DNA from: Enoplolaimus lenunculus
Taxonomy: Eukaryota > Nematoda > Enoplea > Enoplida > Thoracostomopsidae
Reading direction: 5' to 3'
DNA length: 64,000 bases
Assembly (NCBI GenBank): GCA_030248215.1
Contig: JASANG010003904.1
Span: 124,001 to 188,000 of the forward strand
How positions within the stretch are numbered: the stretch's first letter is position 1; each line of letters begins with the position of its first letter. This document shows positions 23,045 to 36,500 of the stretch, piece after piece. The notes under the pieces are model-generated. The model was not told the origin of the DNA, did no database searches, and was given only the letters and a program-made list of their open reading frames with translations. The position numbers were made by a program, and so were the translations under genes.

Positions 23045-23725
23045 CAGGGTGAAAAACGGATAGTGAAAATAGCGGAAACACAAACGAATAGTGATCGAAA
23101 AACCGAAAACGGACATTGAAGTATATAATATTTCAAATAGGTTTTATTTTTCTACCATGACAATTGAGACGTGTAAATGTTCACCAGGCTTTCTAAGATT
23201 TTGAAGAAAATATGGCGCATGCACCTAAATTTTTAAAATTATAGATAAATATCGTAATTTTTATTTCAGTTCGAACCATTGCAGCCTATCTGTAATAATA
23301 AATTGCGAGAAATTTGTGATGTAACTAATAACTTTGAACGTAAAGATAGACTAATTTTCGGTATTTCTCTAACGGAACCGGATACCGATTTTTACCGGAC
23401 ACGGGAGGTCAACGAAACTTGCCGGAGCCGGAGGTGAGACGATATTATGTAGTAAAAATGATGGTTAATTAGTTTTAATTTAGCCAATGTCTGCAATATA
23501 TTGTTAGTTGTTTGCTTTTACGCTAATTTTCTTCGAAATTTCGAAAATTCTTTCCTGAAAATTGTGACAAAAGTAAAACGAAACGCGCTAAACAGATGCA
23601 TTTGGCAAAATTATGCAAAATTTTACAACCGAAATTGCCGTAACCTCCGACTAAAATTCTAGAGAAGCCGGAGGCCGATTTTCTGTCGGAGCTGGGGCCG
23701 GAGGTATTCCTTCGGTTGTACCCTG
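23045..23725. mobile_element. composite element: family C left part fused to family A right part
   Basis: Bases 23045 to about 23400 are family C (start CAGGGTGAAAAACGGATAG). From about 23405 the sequence is family A, ending CGGTTGTACCCTG. The flanks (GAATTTAG and ATAGGCAA) do not match, unlike the intact copies, so it probably arose by recombination or deletion between two neighbouring insertions. Confidence 0.65.
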
Positions 23726-24567
23726 ATAGGCAATGTTATTGAATTTTCTAATTTTGGCCATAATATCTATCAAATGTAAAATCCGATGAACAAAAATTCA
23801 TGTGTGAAACGGTCGGAAGGCCCAACCCTCAGACGTCACCATGATTCCCTTAAATTTTAGGCATTGATAGTTGTAAGCACATCTGAAACTCGTGTCCAAT
23901 ATGGTTAAAACTTATTAAATGTCTTTGACATATTCAGAAAATTACCATTGCCAGTTCATAAGAAACAAACTTTTTCCTTTCAACAAATAGTTGTCTTTAT
24001 ATTTAAGCATTTAATTTTCTGATTTTAATGTATATATGTAAAAATGATTTGCTGAAAAGTGCATCTTTAGATTGTAAAAGAAAGGAATTTGCTTCAGCTT
24101 TATAGCTCCCAATTTTGGAGTCGGCTACCCTGGCAAATCATTGTATCTAAGACTTGTTGTATGTGTGAAAACTCAACAGAACGAGTCTTATTATTCCAGA
24201 CATATATTTCATATTTTAGACATTTTTGTCTTTACCAGACTTGCAAGTCTGAAAAATCTGAGAATCATACTTATGTCTTAAAATACGTACTGTAAAATTT
24301 TGAGACGTATGGTTCTGAAAATTTTTGCACAAGGAACTCTGAAATTCAATACATATTTGTCTGGAGTCTGTGTTAAGAAATAATTGTCTTATTTAAGACA
24401 AAAATCTCTTGATTATCAGAATTTTTGTTTTGTGTGTACGCTTTTAGGTCTTGTGATATGCCCACATGCCAATCCGAAAACTGCTCTGGCGCCTCTGAGC
24501 ATGTTTCGCTGGCTGCGGGCGTGTTATAATGTCGTTAATGTAGTAAGGCATGAAACGTTATGTTTTT

Positions 24568-27500
24568 TTAGCAAAAATAGCTTAGCTTTCGAAACACATG
24601 AACCATAAGCGGCCGTCGAGAACGTTTACGTTTACGATGATTTTTAGAGTAAACCACCGCTTCGCCACCTGGTCTAATAATTTTTGGTTTTGGATCAGGG
24701 TCGACAAATTCTGGCTCGGTTGGTGGCTTAGCAAATATTTCACGGATTGAGCTCAACCGACGTTTTGATCGTTTTGACTCTGTAGCGGTAGCGGAACTGT
24801 TTTTAGCTTCGGTTGTCTTTGATTTTAGCTCCGATTTTGTTCGTCGGCTTTTTTCTGGTTGTTTCAGACGTCCATGTATGTTGCGGATCCGAATTGGAAT
24901 TTGAGAATCGTCCATTCGAGCGGCAAGTAACTGAGCCCGTTTAGCAACACTAATGGTTTTCTTCTTTTCGCCAGCGGTCGCCTCGGTTGGCTTTGTGCAC
25001 TCTTGTTCGTGACGAATAAATATTTGACGCGCTAAATAGCGTTCGCGGTCAACTTGAGCTGCGACTTCCGCCGGATATTCAGGAATGAAATATTGAAGCA
25101 GAGTTTGGCTGACAATGACCAAGTGTTCGAACAAAACCACAAATGCCAATCGCGCTACCATGACATACCACCAATCAGGACACGGAACATAGTGATTGCC
25201 ATCTTGACTTAAATGAAAATAATTCACAAACGAACAAGTCTCAACGGTTTCCAGCACTGTTCCGTTTGGGCTACGGATGGTCTGCATGCGATCAAGCCAC
25301 GAAAAACTTTCGTCGTCGTTTTGCTCCAATGGATTGATTTTAATTTTTGATACAACGTCCGTGACAGTTTTGTTGAAAACACTGAATCGATTCAGAAAGT
25401 TTCCAAACCGCCCCACCGCACTGCTTCCTGTACTGGTATGGTTTTCGAAATTGTTTGGATGTTTTGCGTACAACGAAGTGTTGAACTCGGCAACTCGCCA
25501 ATTTAAGTATCCTTGAAGATTGCCGACATCCAATTCGCTATGATCGTGACACACTTGAATTAAATGCCCTACTCGCGGTATCAATTTATACACCAGCCGA
25601 TCGACAAATTGTGTTGTAAACGCAAGTATAATTGCATTAACAACAACTGCAATTTTGGTGAAAATTGCTAAAATATTTTCCCACGGCCCAATGTTTCGGG
25701 CCGGGTATGGGCGATAGCGTTGGCATTGAGCCAAGTATTTTTGAGCGTCTAGACGAATTTCAAGGATATTGTTCAGTAGAGCAAATACTGCCGCAAGCGG
25801 GAACGCCGCTGTAAACATTGTCAGAAATCCGTACTGAATGATCATTTCTAAGTAGTCGCCGAACGCTACTGGATTGCCCATATGTTCCAGTGGAAGGTCT
25901 TCTTCCCATCGCGACCGGTTCAGGGCATCGCCAGCCGGTAATTGGGTTTCTGTTGATTCTCCGAGGCCTGCACCACCCAAGTTGATTGTCGAGAACGAGA
26001 GCACTTCACTGGCTTGTTTTTGCTTTTTGTTCACTCGAAGCTTTCGCAGGCCGTTTTTGAGCAATGGCATACCGACTTCGAGTGCGTTGTTTAAGATTTG
26101 TTTGCCTGAAACCAACTTTTCGTTTTGTTGAACCGTATTTGTTTCTACAACTAGCCGCATACGCTTTAGATTCAGCAACGCAGAATCTATTAACCAGGTT
26201 TGGTCGACTAGCAGACTCTCAACAACTACGGTATCACACTTTGAGATATCGCTCAGGCACCTGGTGTCCGCCGTATTGTTGTTTCACAATACATTTATAG
26301 AATGCAATGGTTCAGACAGGTAGTGTTTACGTTTAGGGCATAAACAATGGCGGATCCATGGGGGGCCACCCCGGCCGTGGCCTCCCCAACAGCATCTCGA
26401 CAAAAATTATATAGTGTCAATTGCTGTTCTACGCTGTTTATTTCTCTGATTAATACCTTCACAATAGTATAAGCACGCTTTAAAGTTTCGAACTCACCTT
26501 TATTTGGCCCTGGAGTTATTTATGCACTACAATAGGGATAATAGGCATTTATGGACTCGAACAAGGGTTTAAGGACTCTATCCGCTTACGGACTCTTATT
26601 AGGGATACGGACTCCTATATTAGTTGGGACTCAAAATCGGGACCCCCTCTTATTTAGGTCACTACAGTATGGGTCAAAAGTAAGTTTATTACCTGTAAAT
26701 TCCCCCCCCCATTTTGAGACCCTGGAACCGCCACTGGGCATAAATGTGTATATTTATCAGCAAGACATAAACAATGTTAAGGCAGCAGATTAATATTCCA
26801 CGGCTTAATTCAAATCCCATCAATAATACAAATGTTTATACTTCTTCCAACCCTGTAGCCAGAGGAGTGCAGCAGGTTAGTTAAGCCCTCTTGAAAAACT
26901 TGCCTCTTCCCTTTATAAGGTTCAACCCCCGCTTGTAAATTTTATAAAATCAAGAGCATGATTCTCGTAAAATTGGCTTGGATCTTCTTAGCATGTTGAG
27001 CTGGCTACTGTCTAAAAGCTTAAACTAACTTGATTTAAGCTGAAGGTCATCCAGCAGTATTAAACTAAGTCTCTAGAACAACTGAACTAACGGGTAGGTT
27101 TATACTGCTCAAAATACTAGTTTAGTTAGTCCGTCCAGCCATTTCAATTTTACTAAAACTAATATTCAAGTTTAATTAAGCTATATTTTAAGTTTAAGTT
27201 TTTAGAGAGTACGAGCCTGATTTTTATTCACTCTATTCTCACCTGTCATTATAATGATCAGTTGAATGACAATTTCTGGCAAGCATCCAATCGGTGGGCA
27301 TTGTTCCATCGCTGATGTTTGTTTGTCTGGAGTTGTGAAAAATTTGCCTTTCAAAAGAGCCATGTATAATAGAAGGCCGTAGAAATTAATGAATTGAAAT
27401 AATACTACCTGAAAAAAGTAAATTGTGGAACAATGAAAACGCGATAAGTAGACTTCCCAAAATTGGAATTTTCATTGAAAAAACAACATTTTTGTTTAAA

Positions 27501-30500
27501 GCAAGCGGTTTAGAATTCGAAATGAGGACAACTCAATGTTTCTGAATGTGAAGAAGTTTCGGTTTTAAACTAAGGTTTAACATTTAACGTCAAAATCAAA
27601 TTCAGCTCTATGGCTTGTATTATCAAATAGCCTATACACTGCAAAAAATGGTGAGTCAAATTTACTCTCTTCGAAATAGGCTTTTCGGGACTACACAAAC
27701 TGAGTTAAATTCGACTCCGCCAGAATCAAACGTGCGACCCGGTGAGTCGAATGTGACTCTGGTGGAGTTGAATTTTGAATCAATTTGTGTAGTCTCGAAA
27801 AGTCTATTTCCGAGAGAGTCAATTTCACTCACCATTTTTTGCAGTTTAGGAAGCGTCATTACCTAATGACAAAATTTTCAAACTAGCTAATTACGACTGA
27901 TGCACAGATGCGAATGAAACATTGCAGCTTTAAGTCCAGAAAACACGCGAGCATAAGTGTGGATCACAATGGAAGCGAGTGAGGTTTTGGCAAGAAATTT
28001 ATTTGCATTTTAACTCAAATTTTTGACTTGAATCTAAGTTGATGTGCGCAATTTCACAAACATATTGAGTTAACTTCCAATTCTAGGTTAATCCCCTCTC
28101 ACATAGAGCAGACTGTGAGCAAAAAGCAATCAGCAGAGTGAATTAACACCTAAATCAACAATGTTTAAAATTTACCACGCGTATGAGCAGCGCAAAATTT
28201 TTATAAGTCGTGAAAGCCCCTCAAGCATCAAACTCGTATCGCTGAGTGGTGATGGTATATACCTTCCGCCCGTGAGGCGCGACTCGAATCCTGGCTTGAA
28301 ATAAGTTGTTATAAGTAACAGTAAATATTCGTGTGAGAAAAAGGTTAAAACAAAAATCAACTCAGTATTTATGACTTCCAGTCTGAGTTGCTAAATCGAC
28401 TAAGTACAATGTTGCAGCGTAGGAGACCCGTGGCACCGAGCCAGCCGGCTTGTGTCAAAAAGGTAAAGGATACTGCTTATTCTGGTAGCAGAGCGCTTTG
28501 ATTGAAAAACTATAATTTGGCTTACTTTATAAATATAGCTTGTATGAAAATCTTCTTGAGTTCGCGGATACTCAAACATAGTAAAACGCCACGCCATTCT
28601 TGAGTACAGGAAATTTGTGATTGCAATGAATACTGCGTTCATAATCGACCCAGTGACGCTGGCAACGGTCGATGCGCCAAGTTTTCTGATAAACGTATGC
28701 CGGTTTTGAATTCGAAAATACATTGCCGCTGACGTTAGCTTGTATATTTGTATTCCCACTAAATAAAACGCAACGTTTTTATTTTGCAACTAATCAACGG
28801 CTGAACAATCCGATCCCCCCAGAGAATGCATTTCGGCTCTTGTACCACTTTCCTCTTCACATTTAAGGTTAAAGTTTAGGCTTAGGCTAATTCAAGTTTT
28901 ATGTTAACCTTCAATTTTAATATTTGAACTCGTATTGTTATCCCAATTATGTTTTTTAGCAATTTCAGCAGAAAACACGTGAGCTTCAAGCGAACTTTAT
29001 TGACTGCCTAAAATGGTCACTAAGACTTTTAATATTTGAACTCGTGTTGTTGTCCACACTATGTTTTTAGCAATTTCTACAGAAAGTGAGCTTCAGACAA
29101 ACTTTATTTACCGCCTAAAATGGTCACCAAGGCTTTTAATATTTGAACTCGTGTTGTTATCCAAACTATGTTTTTAGCAATTTCTACAGAAAGTGAGCTT
29201 CAGACAAACTTTATTTACCGCCTAAAATGGTCACCAAGGCTTTTAATATTTGAACTCGTCTTGTTATCCAAACTATGTTTTTTACCAATTTCTATAGAAA
29301 GTGAGCTTCAGACAAACTTTATTTACCACCTAAAATGGTCACCAAGGCTTTTAATATTTGAACTCGTGTTGTTATCCAAACTATGTTTTTTTACCAATTT
29401 CTATAGAAAGTGAGCTTCAGACAAACTTTATTTACCGCCTAAAATGGTCACCAAGGCTTTTAATATTTGAACTCGTCTTGTTATCCAAACTATGTTTTTA
29501 GCAATTTCTACACAAAGTGAGCTTCAGACAAACTTTATTTACCGCCTAAAATGGTCACCAAGGCTTTTAATATTTGAACTCGTCTTGTTATCCAAACTAT
29601 GTTTTTAGCAATTTCTACACAAAGTGAGCTTCAGACAAACTTTATTTACCGCCTAAAATGGTCACCAAGGCTTTTAATATTTGAACTCGTCTTGTTATCC
29701 AAACTATGTTTTTTACCAATTTCTATAGAAAGTGAGCTTCAGACAAACTTTATTTACCACCTAAAATGGTCACCAAGGCTTTTAATATTTGAACTCGTGT
29801 TGTTATCCAAACTATGTTTTTTTACCCATTTTTATTGAAGGTGAGCTTCAGACAAACTTTATTTACCACCTAAAATGGTCACCAAGGCTTTTAATATTTG
29901 AACTCGTGTTGTTATCCAAACTATGTTTTTTACCAATTTCTATAGAAAGTGAGCTTCAGAAAAACTTTATTTACCACCAAAAAGGTCACCAAGGCTTTTA
30001 ATATTTGAACTCGTGTTGTTATCCAAACTATGTTTTTTTACCAATTTCTATAGAAAGTGAGCTTCAGACAAACTTTATTTACCACCTAAAATGGTCACCA
30101 AGGCTTTTAATATTTGAACTCGTGTTGTTATCCAAACTATGTTTTTTTACCAATTTCAATTGAAAGTGAGCTTCAGGAAGTGGCGATAGTGAATACATCC
30201 ATCACTCGTCATTGCTCTTGGATCAGAGCCATGACAAACTTACTTAATACACAAATCACTAAACATATAAACGACAAGCATGCACCAATCGATATGACCA
30301 TCCGACGAAACTTTTCACTAGTTTTCATACGAGTTTCTCGTTTCATTGTTGCTCGATTGATCGACACCGTTGTTACTTTGCGTTTATATTCTTCTCGAAG
30401 AAGCTCTTGTTTGCCTCTCTAGAAAAGAGTTGTTTGCACAAAAATTTACTAACGCATTTTGGTCTCAAGTCGGCCTCAACACACAAGCATACAAAATATT

Positions 30501-33500
30501 TACTGATTGCATCATACATGAGCATACAAATAGTTAACCACTTTCCACAAAAGTACTTAGGATGTGTCCCAAAACCTCGAAACCCGCTACACTTACTCTA
30601 AAACAAAGCAAAAGTTTAAATTCAAACTTTATTCAGATGCATTTTGCACTAGCTAGTTGGACCGCTGACGGCGGAGCCGGGGGGGGATGGGGGTCAAAAG
30701 GGTACTTCCTTCCACGTTTTGAAAAATTCCATTTTGCCCTTCCCCCCACACTGCTGCTTTGGATCGCAATTTTGCGCGAAATGATACGAATACAATCCAT
30801 TCAAATGTGTATGCCCTGAAAACAATCATACAAAAATACGTCCCAGCTTCGCGCTCGTTTTGCTCTCCCTGTTTTGTTACAAGAGTTTTGCCCCTGGTTC
30901 ATTACTGCTTCATTTTCTGGATTGTAGTTTCACACAAAGCTGAGATCTGCTGCTATTCGTGTTTCCTCAACTCTAACGCTCGTTTTATACGCGTGATGTT
31001 TTTGACAGCTTCATCTATGTTGGCTGCTGATTACCAATCTGTGCGGCAAGCGTTTGGTTTGTCGCTTGCTTCCTTTGTGCATTTTTTTCATTATAACTTA
31101 CGCTTGGAAGTTTTTTTGATTACTTACACTTTGACACCTTAAAAATGTCGTGTTCAGCTTATCATGAGCCAATTTCATAGGTCACACGTACTTGTTGAAT
31201 AAATCTGGCAATTTTCACTATATATCTATTGTGATGCGAAAATCCTTTATTTTTTTTAGTTTTCAGTTTGGGTACTTTAAATACTTTTGCAATAATTGTT
31301 ACCCTGTTGAAGGGATTTGTTCCGCAGTTACTATATACAAGTCAAAATTACGACTAATGTGAGCGATAGAGGGCGCAGCATCCGTTTAATACATCTTCAC
31401 TTCTATATATGTACAGTAGTCCATGTATATATTAGTTATTTGCATCGGATATTTTTTATATCCGGATATCCAGCAATTTTTGCCAGATATGTACGAATTC
31501 ATCTGGTATCCGGATATCCAGCAATTTTTGCCAGATATGTACGAATTCATCTGGTATCCGGATATCCGTAATTAAGCTTTCTATTTCGGATATTCAAAAC
31601 CAGATTTTGTGTATTTTGGGTTTGTGAACCTCACTTTTTGTTTGTTAAGCGCTTGTTATAGCTGGTTGTTTATATAAGTAATCTGACCCTCAACGTGATT
31701 GTTATGGGCGTAAGCATACAATTCTAAAATCGTTATTTATTATGCTACTGCCTTAATAGTTCTGGGTATTTGTTTTAAAAGATTGTTACTGACTTATCGA
31801 ATATCACCCTTCCCTCGATATACACATGAGTCGTTTTAAGTTCCAAGAAGAAAGAACCACATTGAAATATACTAATGCTTTAATCGTGCAAACATCAGTT
31901 ATGTTACTTTAGTGGTGCCCCGCTTTTAGCAGCAAATCTACTAATTTCTGACGGGGGCGGGTAGGCAAATGTTATGAAACGCAATTTTTCATCAAAACAT
32001 TTTCTGAGGTGAAAAACTGTAAGGTAGGACCTATCATTTTATCATCAGTCCCCTCTCTGGATCTGCTAGTGCCCGCTTTCTCACTAAACCGCAATAGAGT
32101 ATGCTTTAATTTTAGACTATTTTTTTGCATAGGGTTAGGTTTAAGGTTTGTTTTAAACTTGTGTTTATGACTCTGAGTAGAAATAAACTAAAGGAATGTT
32201 TTGGTTGTTACATTTCTAAAAATAATATTGGTCCAAATCTTCAAGACCCGCTCTCGTCTTTATATATCGTAACATAATGCACATATGCCTCATCATAACC
32301 TCCGCTGATGATTTGAATTAACTTTTAATTTTAACCCTTTCTCACATGAATATTTTCTATTTCCCCTGAGACCTACTTTTATGCTAGGATTCGAACTCCA
32401 GTGACTGGAGTGGGAGGTGTATAACCACTCAGCTATAGGAGCTTGACGCTCGAGCACGAGGAGGCTCTCACGTCTTGTGGTGATTTAGTACTATCTCTAC
32501 GTGTTGCAATTGTTAAACACGGTGCGATATACATTTTTTAACGTATATACACTGCGCTGAGTTGCCTATAGGCAATTCAATGTGAGAAGGGGTTAAAGGC
32601 ATGAATATAACTTTCACTTTTTGTGATTTTAATATATTGACTACTGCGGAACCAAAAATGTATTTTCAATAAATAGTTCAGAAATTTATAATTTTTTCAT
32701 GTATAGTTTACTGTGTAAAAGCGACATGCTGAGAGTTGAATTGCGTCATTTTTTACGTTGGATGACTGGTTTTTAGGTTACCTAATTGACTATTAATTGA
32801 ACGTCAAGATTCCGTTTTTTTCCGCTCTACAATTCGTGATTTTTGCGCTGGTTAATAGTTATGCTTTAAAAAATGAAACAAAACGTGCCCCTTCGAGCGT
32901 ATTCCACTGGGCGGCGAGTAAATTTTGTTTACGCTTCCAAAACGACAGAAAACAAATTGTCCATAACGACATTATGATTGCGTACGCGTTGGTCATATCG
33001 TGATCGAATAAAATTGCGATATGACCATTGGTGCATTCGTCTTTCATTTTTCGATAAGGACACGTTGGATTCGGACACAGCGGACACATTGTTGTATTTC
33101 CAATACTGTTGACGTCACATACGTCGTGAAGGACCGGATCAGTAATCATTCCGTGAATGCCACGCGCAATACACGATAAACCTGACCGTAAACTCTATTG
33201 CGTACAAAATATATTTCGTTCCAAGTTTTACAATTCGTTGCATGACAACTTGTCTCGCGACACATCTTTGTAACAGGGTACAACCGGAGGTCTGCATCCA
33301 GCTCCAGCTCCGGCATAAAATCGGCCTCCGGCTTCGGTTACGGTAGAATGAATTTTTGCCCCGGAAATTTCGGTGGTATATGAAATTTTTGCATAATTTT
33401 TGCAAAATTTATCTGTTTAGCACGTATCGTTTTACGTTTGTCACAATTTTCAGGAAAGAATTTCCGAAATTTCGCAGGACATTAACATAAAAAAACCAAA

Positions 33501-36500
33501 CAACTTAACATCATATTGCACATATTGGCTAAAATTAACTAATTAACCATCATTTTTACTACATAACTTCGCGTCACCTCCGGCTCCAGCATTTTTCAGC
33601 TCCAGTTGCACCATGCTTTCTAAAGCCTAAGCTTATGCATAATCCAAAGCTTAATCCTAAGTTTAAGTGTAAAAAATTTAAACCTAACGATGGGCGTCGT
33701 ATTAGTGTACAAGATTTCGGATTACAAGTCGACAGATGATGTGTTGTCAGGCAGGCGACGCTTCATCGTAATATCATATGATTCACGTTACAGAACGTAG
33801 CGGACTCAAGCAAAATTTCATTTCACAGTAGCGTGAATTATTAATTAAAAAATTTTTACGGTGTAAATGTGCGAAAAACAGTTTTCACAGTTGTCTAAAC
33901 GTTTATTATTACTATATATTTTTTATTATTGCTGATTGGTCGAAACGCACATCCAATTAAAGATAGTAAACTGAAAATTTTTCGCTTAAACTCCAGCGAA
34001 GTAGTGATGCTTGATTTTTATTTGTCATTCACTGTTTTAAAACACATTCGTATCGCTTGTTTCAAAGCATAGTAAAAACCCTTGGAAAACTTACTCAAAA
34101 TCGCAGGAATAATCAACATGCTAGTGTAAAATCCTAACCATGCAAAATAAATAGCAACTTGTTCGCCAAAATATTGTCGAATTTCGTCCAATGGCTGAAA
34201 TTTATACCAATTTGCATATCGTGCCCAATGATGATACAGCCATCTGCGTAAAGGTTGCCTGTCTGTAGGTATCGTCACATATTCCAGCTTGTCTTCAAGC
34301 GAAGAATCATGAAGCGGATAGTATTGTTTATAAATTCCTTTTTCAATTAATTGATCCAGTGTAATCATATTTGAATTATCGTCGTCACTGGTTGGACGGA
34401 ACGCTCGTCCAATCAAATTCCAGCGTCCAAGTGATGCTTGATTATCATTGGCTAACGCTGCTGCTGTAACTCCGCCTCCGTGTCGCTTCTTTTTAAACCG
34501 GACCACACTGACACGTTGTAGGGCGTAGGTTACAAAATATAACCGTTGTATATCGGTGAAAAATGTCGATTCATCTTCAATATAATAGCAATCTTCGAAT
34601 TTTTTCTCAAATTTGGCATGAAAAAATCGCTGGTCAACGTTCAATCGAGCTTCTCGTGGAATTTGAAATATATTTGTCAGTTTCATTGCCAATGAACTAC
34701 TGTCGCCGCCACTGCGACCGGTTGCCGGTTCATAGTCGTCTGCGTGTGTGAACTCAGAAGTTTTCGGTGTTCGTGATGTTTTACGAACTGTACGTAAATC
34801 GTTTCGAGCGATGGGAACACGCGCGCCGATCACAGTTGCGATTCTGGCTGTGAAATTGTAATTTTTTTAAATAATTAAATATGTATCAAAAAAATTATAT
34901 GGATCACATACACAGCTGTCGTAGTTTGCATGTTTGAAACTGTTTCTCTTACTGAACATAAGTGCTACACACATATGACAATGTGGTTTAAGGTTTGTGT
35001 TTAATTACAGCTTTAGTTGAATTAAATTTGCACTTGAAGTTTCTTAGCTTGGAGTTGAATAGTGCGCATATCTATATATTAAAGCTGGAACGCTCCACGT
35101 TGCGTATTGTGGGCAAATTTCCAGCATTATACTTTGTTTACAAAAATTTCTTAGGAAATAAACGTGATTGATTGTTCTTCGTTCTATGAAAAGAAAGTTA
35201 AAGTTTGCGTGGAAATTTTTGTTTTCGCCAACTTTGCACATTGCGCAAAACAGGCAGACTAGTTTATTTTATACCAATTAAGTACTGTTTTTCCTAGTAG
35301 AAAGGAACTTATTAACAGTTAATAAAGTGATTATAATGACAGAGTGGCCGCGATACGTTTTGAAGATGATCGTATAGGTATTTTTACGTTGCAAGTTTTA
35401 GATAATATATTAGTGCACCGGAAATATGTTGTCTCCGCTCCCGTTTTAAAACAGCATCCTTGCTAAACATTACCTCAGATAGCATAAAACCGGGACGATA
35501 CGTTTCAGAGAGACAATGCATGTATCAATAGTGTCGGTTCGTTTATTCTAAATATGCAACGTAGGCAGGCCGGCAAGTCAAACAATCCAGGGGCATCAGC
35601 CCCTACATACACCCGCCTCCCCAAGAAAAGTGCTAGCCCTGCTTGTAACGTTTTCGAAATCAACAATTTGTCCATTTTAAAATGGTTTTGACCTTTTGTC
35701 ATTTTGAGTTGGCTACGATCCTGACTGTTGAAAATAATTATTCATTCAAACTTATTATGTTCTGTATTGACCCGAATAAGAGGGGGTAATAAGTTCGAAA
35801 CTTTAAAGCGTACTTAAATTTTGAAAATACATTCCTAAGGATAACTTTACATTATTGATCAAGCTTTTGATTAAGACAAATAAACGTTAAATTGAACAAC
35901 GGATAATTGCAGTACCGGATATATCATTAACGAAGGGCGGCGGAGCGTGGGTTAAAAATAAATAACAGTCCGTAACCGAATAACAAGGGGGGTATCCTCT
36001 GGAGAAACCAAAAAAATATCAGCCCCCCTCTTATTCGCGTCACTACAGTACTAAAGAAAAAGCAATTGACTGTAAAAAAAGTATCATAAAGTTTAATGTC
36101 TCAGGGTACCCGCCTGTACAGTTATTGCTACAGTTGTTATACTACTTACTCAAAAATTCCCACGTTGCGTGAATTTTGACCACTGCGGTATCTTTTAAAT
36201 TCGACTGTTCAGGAACTTGATGCTCGAGTCGTAGCCCCAATTCTTTGAGCTTTCGTTCGAATGAAATCCGATAAACACGTTTTCGATTCTCGGCTTTTTG
36301 TTCCGATTTCGACAACGAGCCAGTTTTATTTTGGTATACAAGAACAAAGTCAACCGGTGTTCGGCCGTCTTCAAAGTAGCACTGGCGGTCCTTGTATCGC
36401 TCTGGGAAAAGTAAATTCCGCACGGTCGTACGTATAAGCTAAAGTTTAAGCCTAAGTCTATGGCTGTTACCCAGCCAGAAATTGCTAGTTCCTGTTCAAT

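Noticed and set aside
26106-26178. 27 extra residues before the GKQILNN motif of the anoctamin
   Set aside because: The TTTCAG acceptor at 26105 joins in phase to give IIIMTGKQILNN, matching the family without an insertion.
29168-30001. Repetitive open frames (LIFELVLLSKLCF) on the plus strand
   Set aside because: They come from the 108-bp tandem array in an anoctamin intron and shift frame between units.
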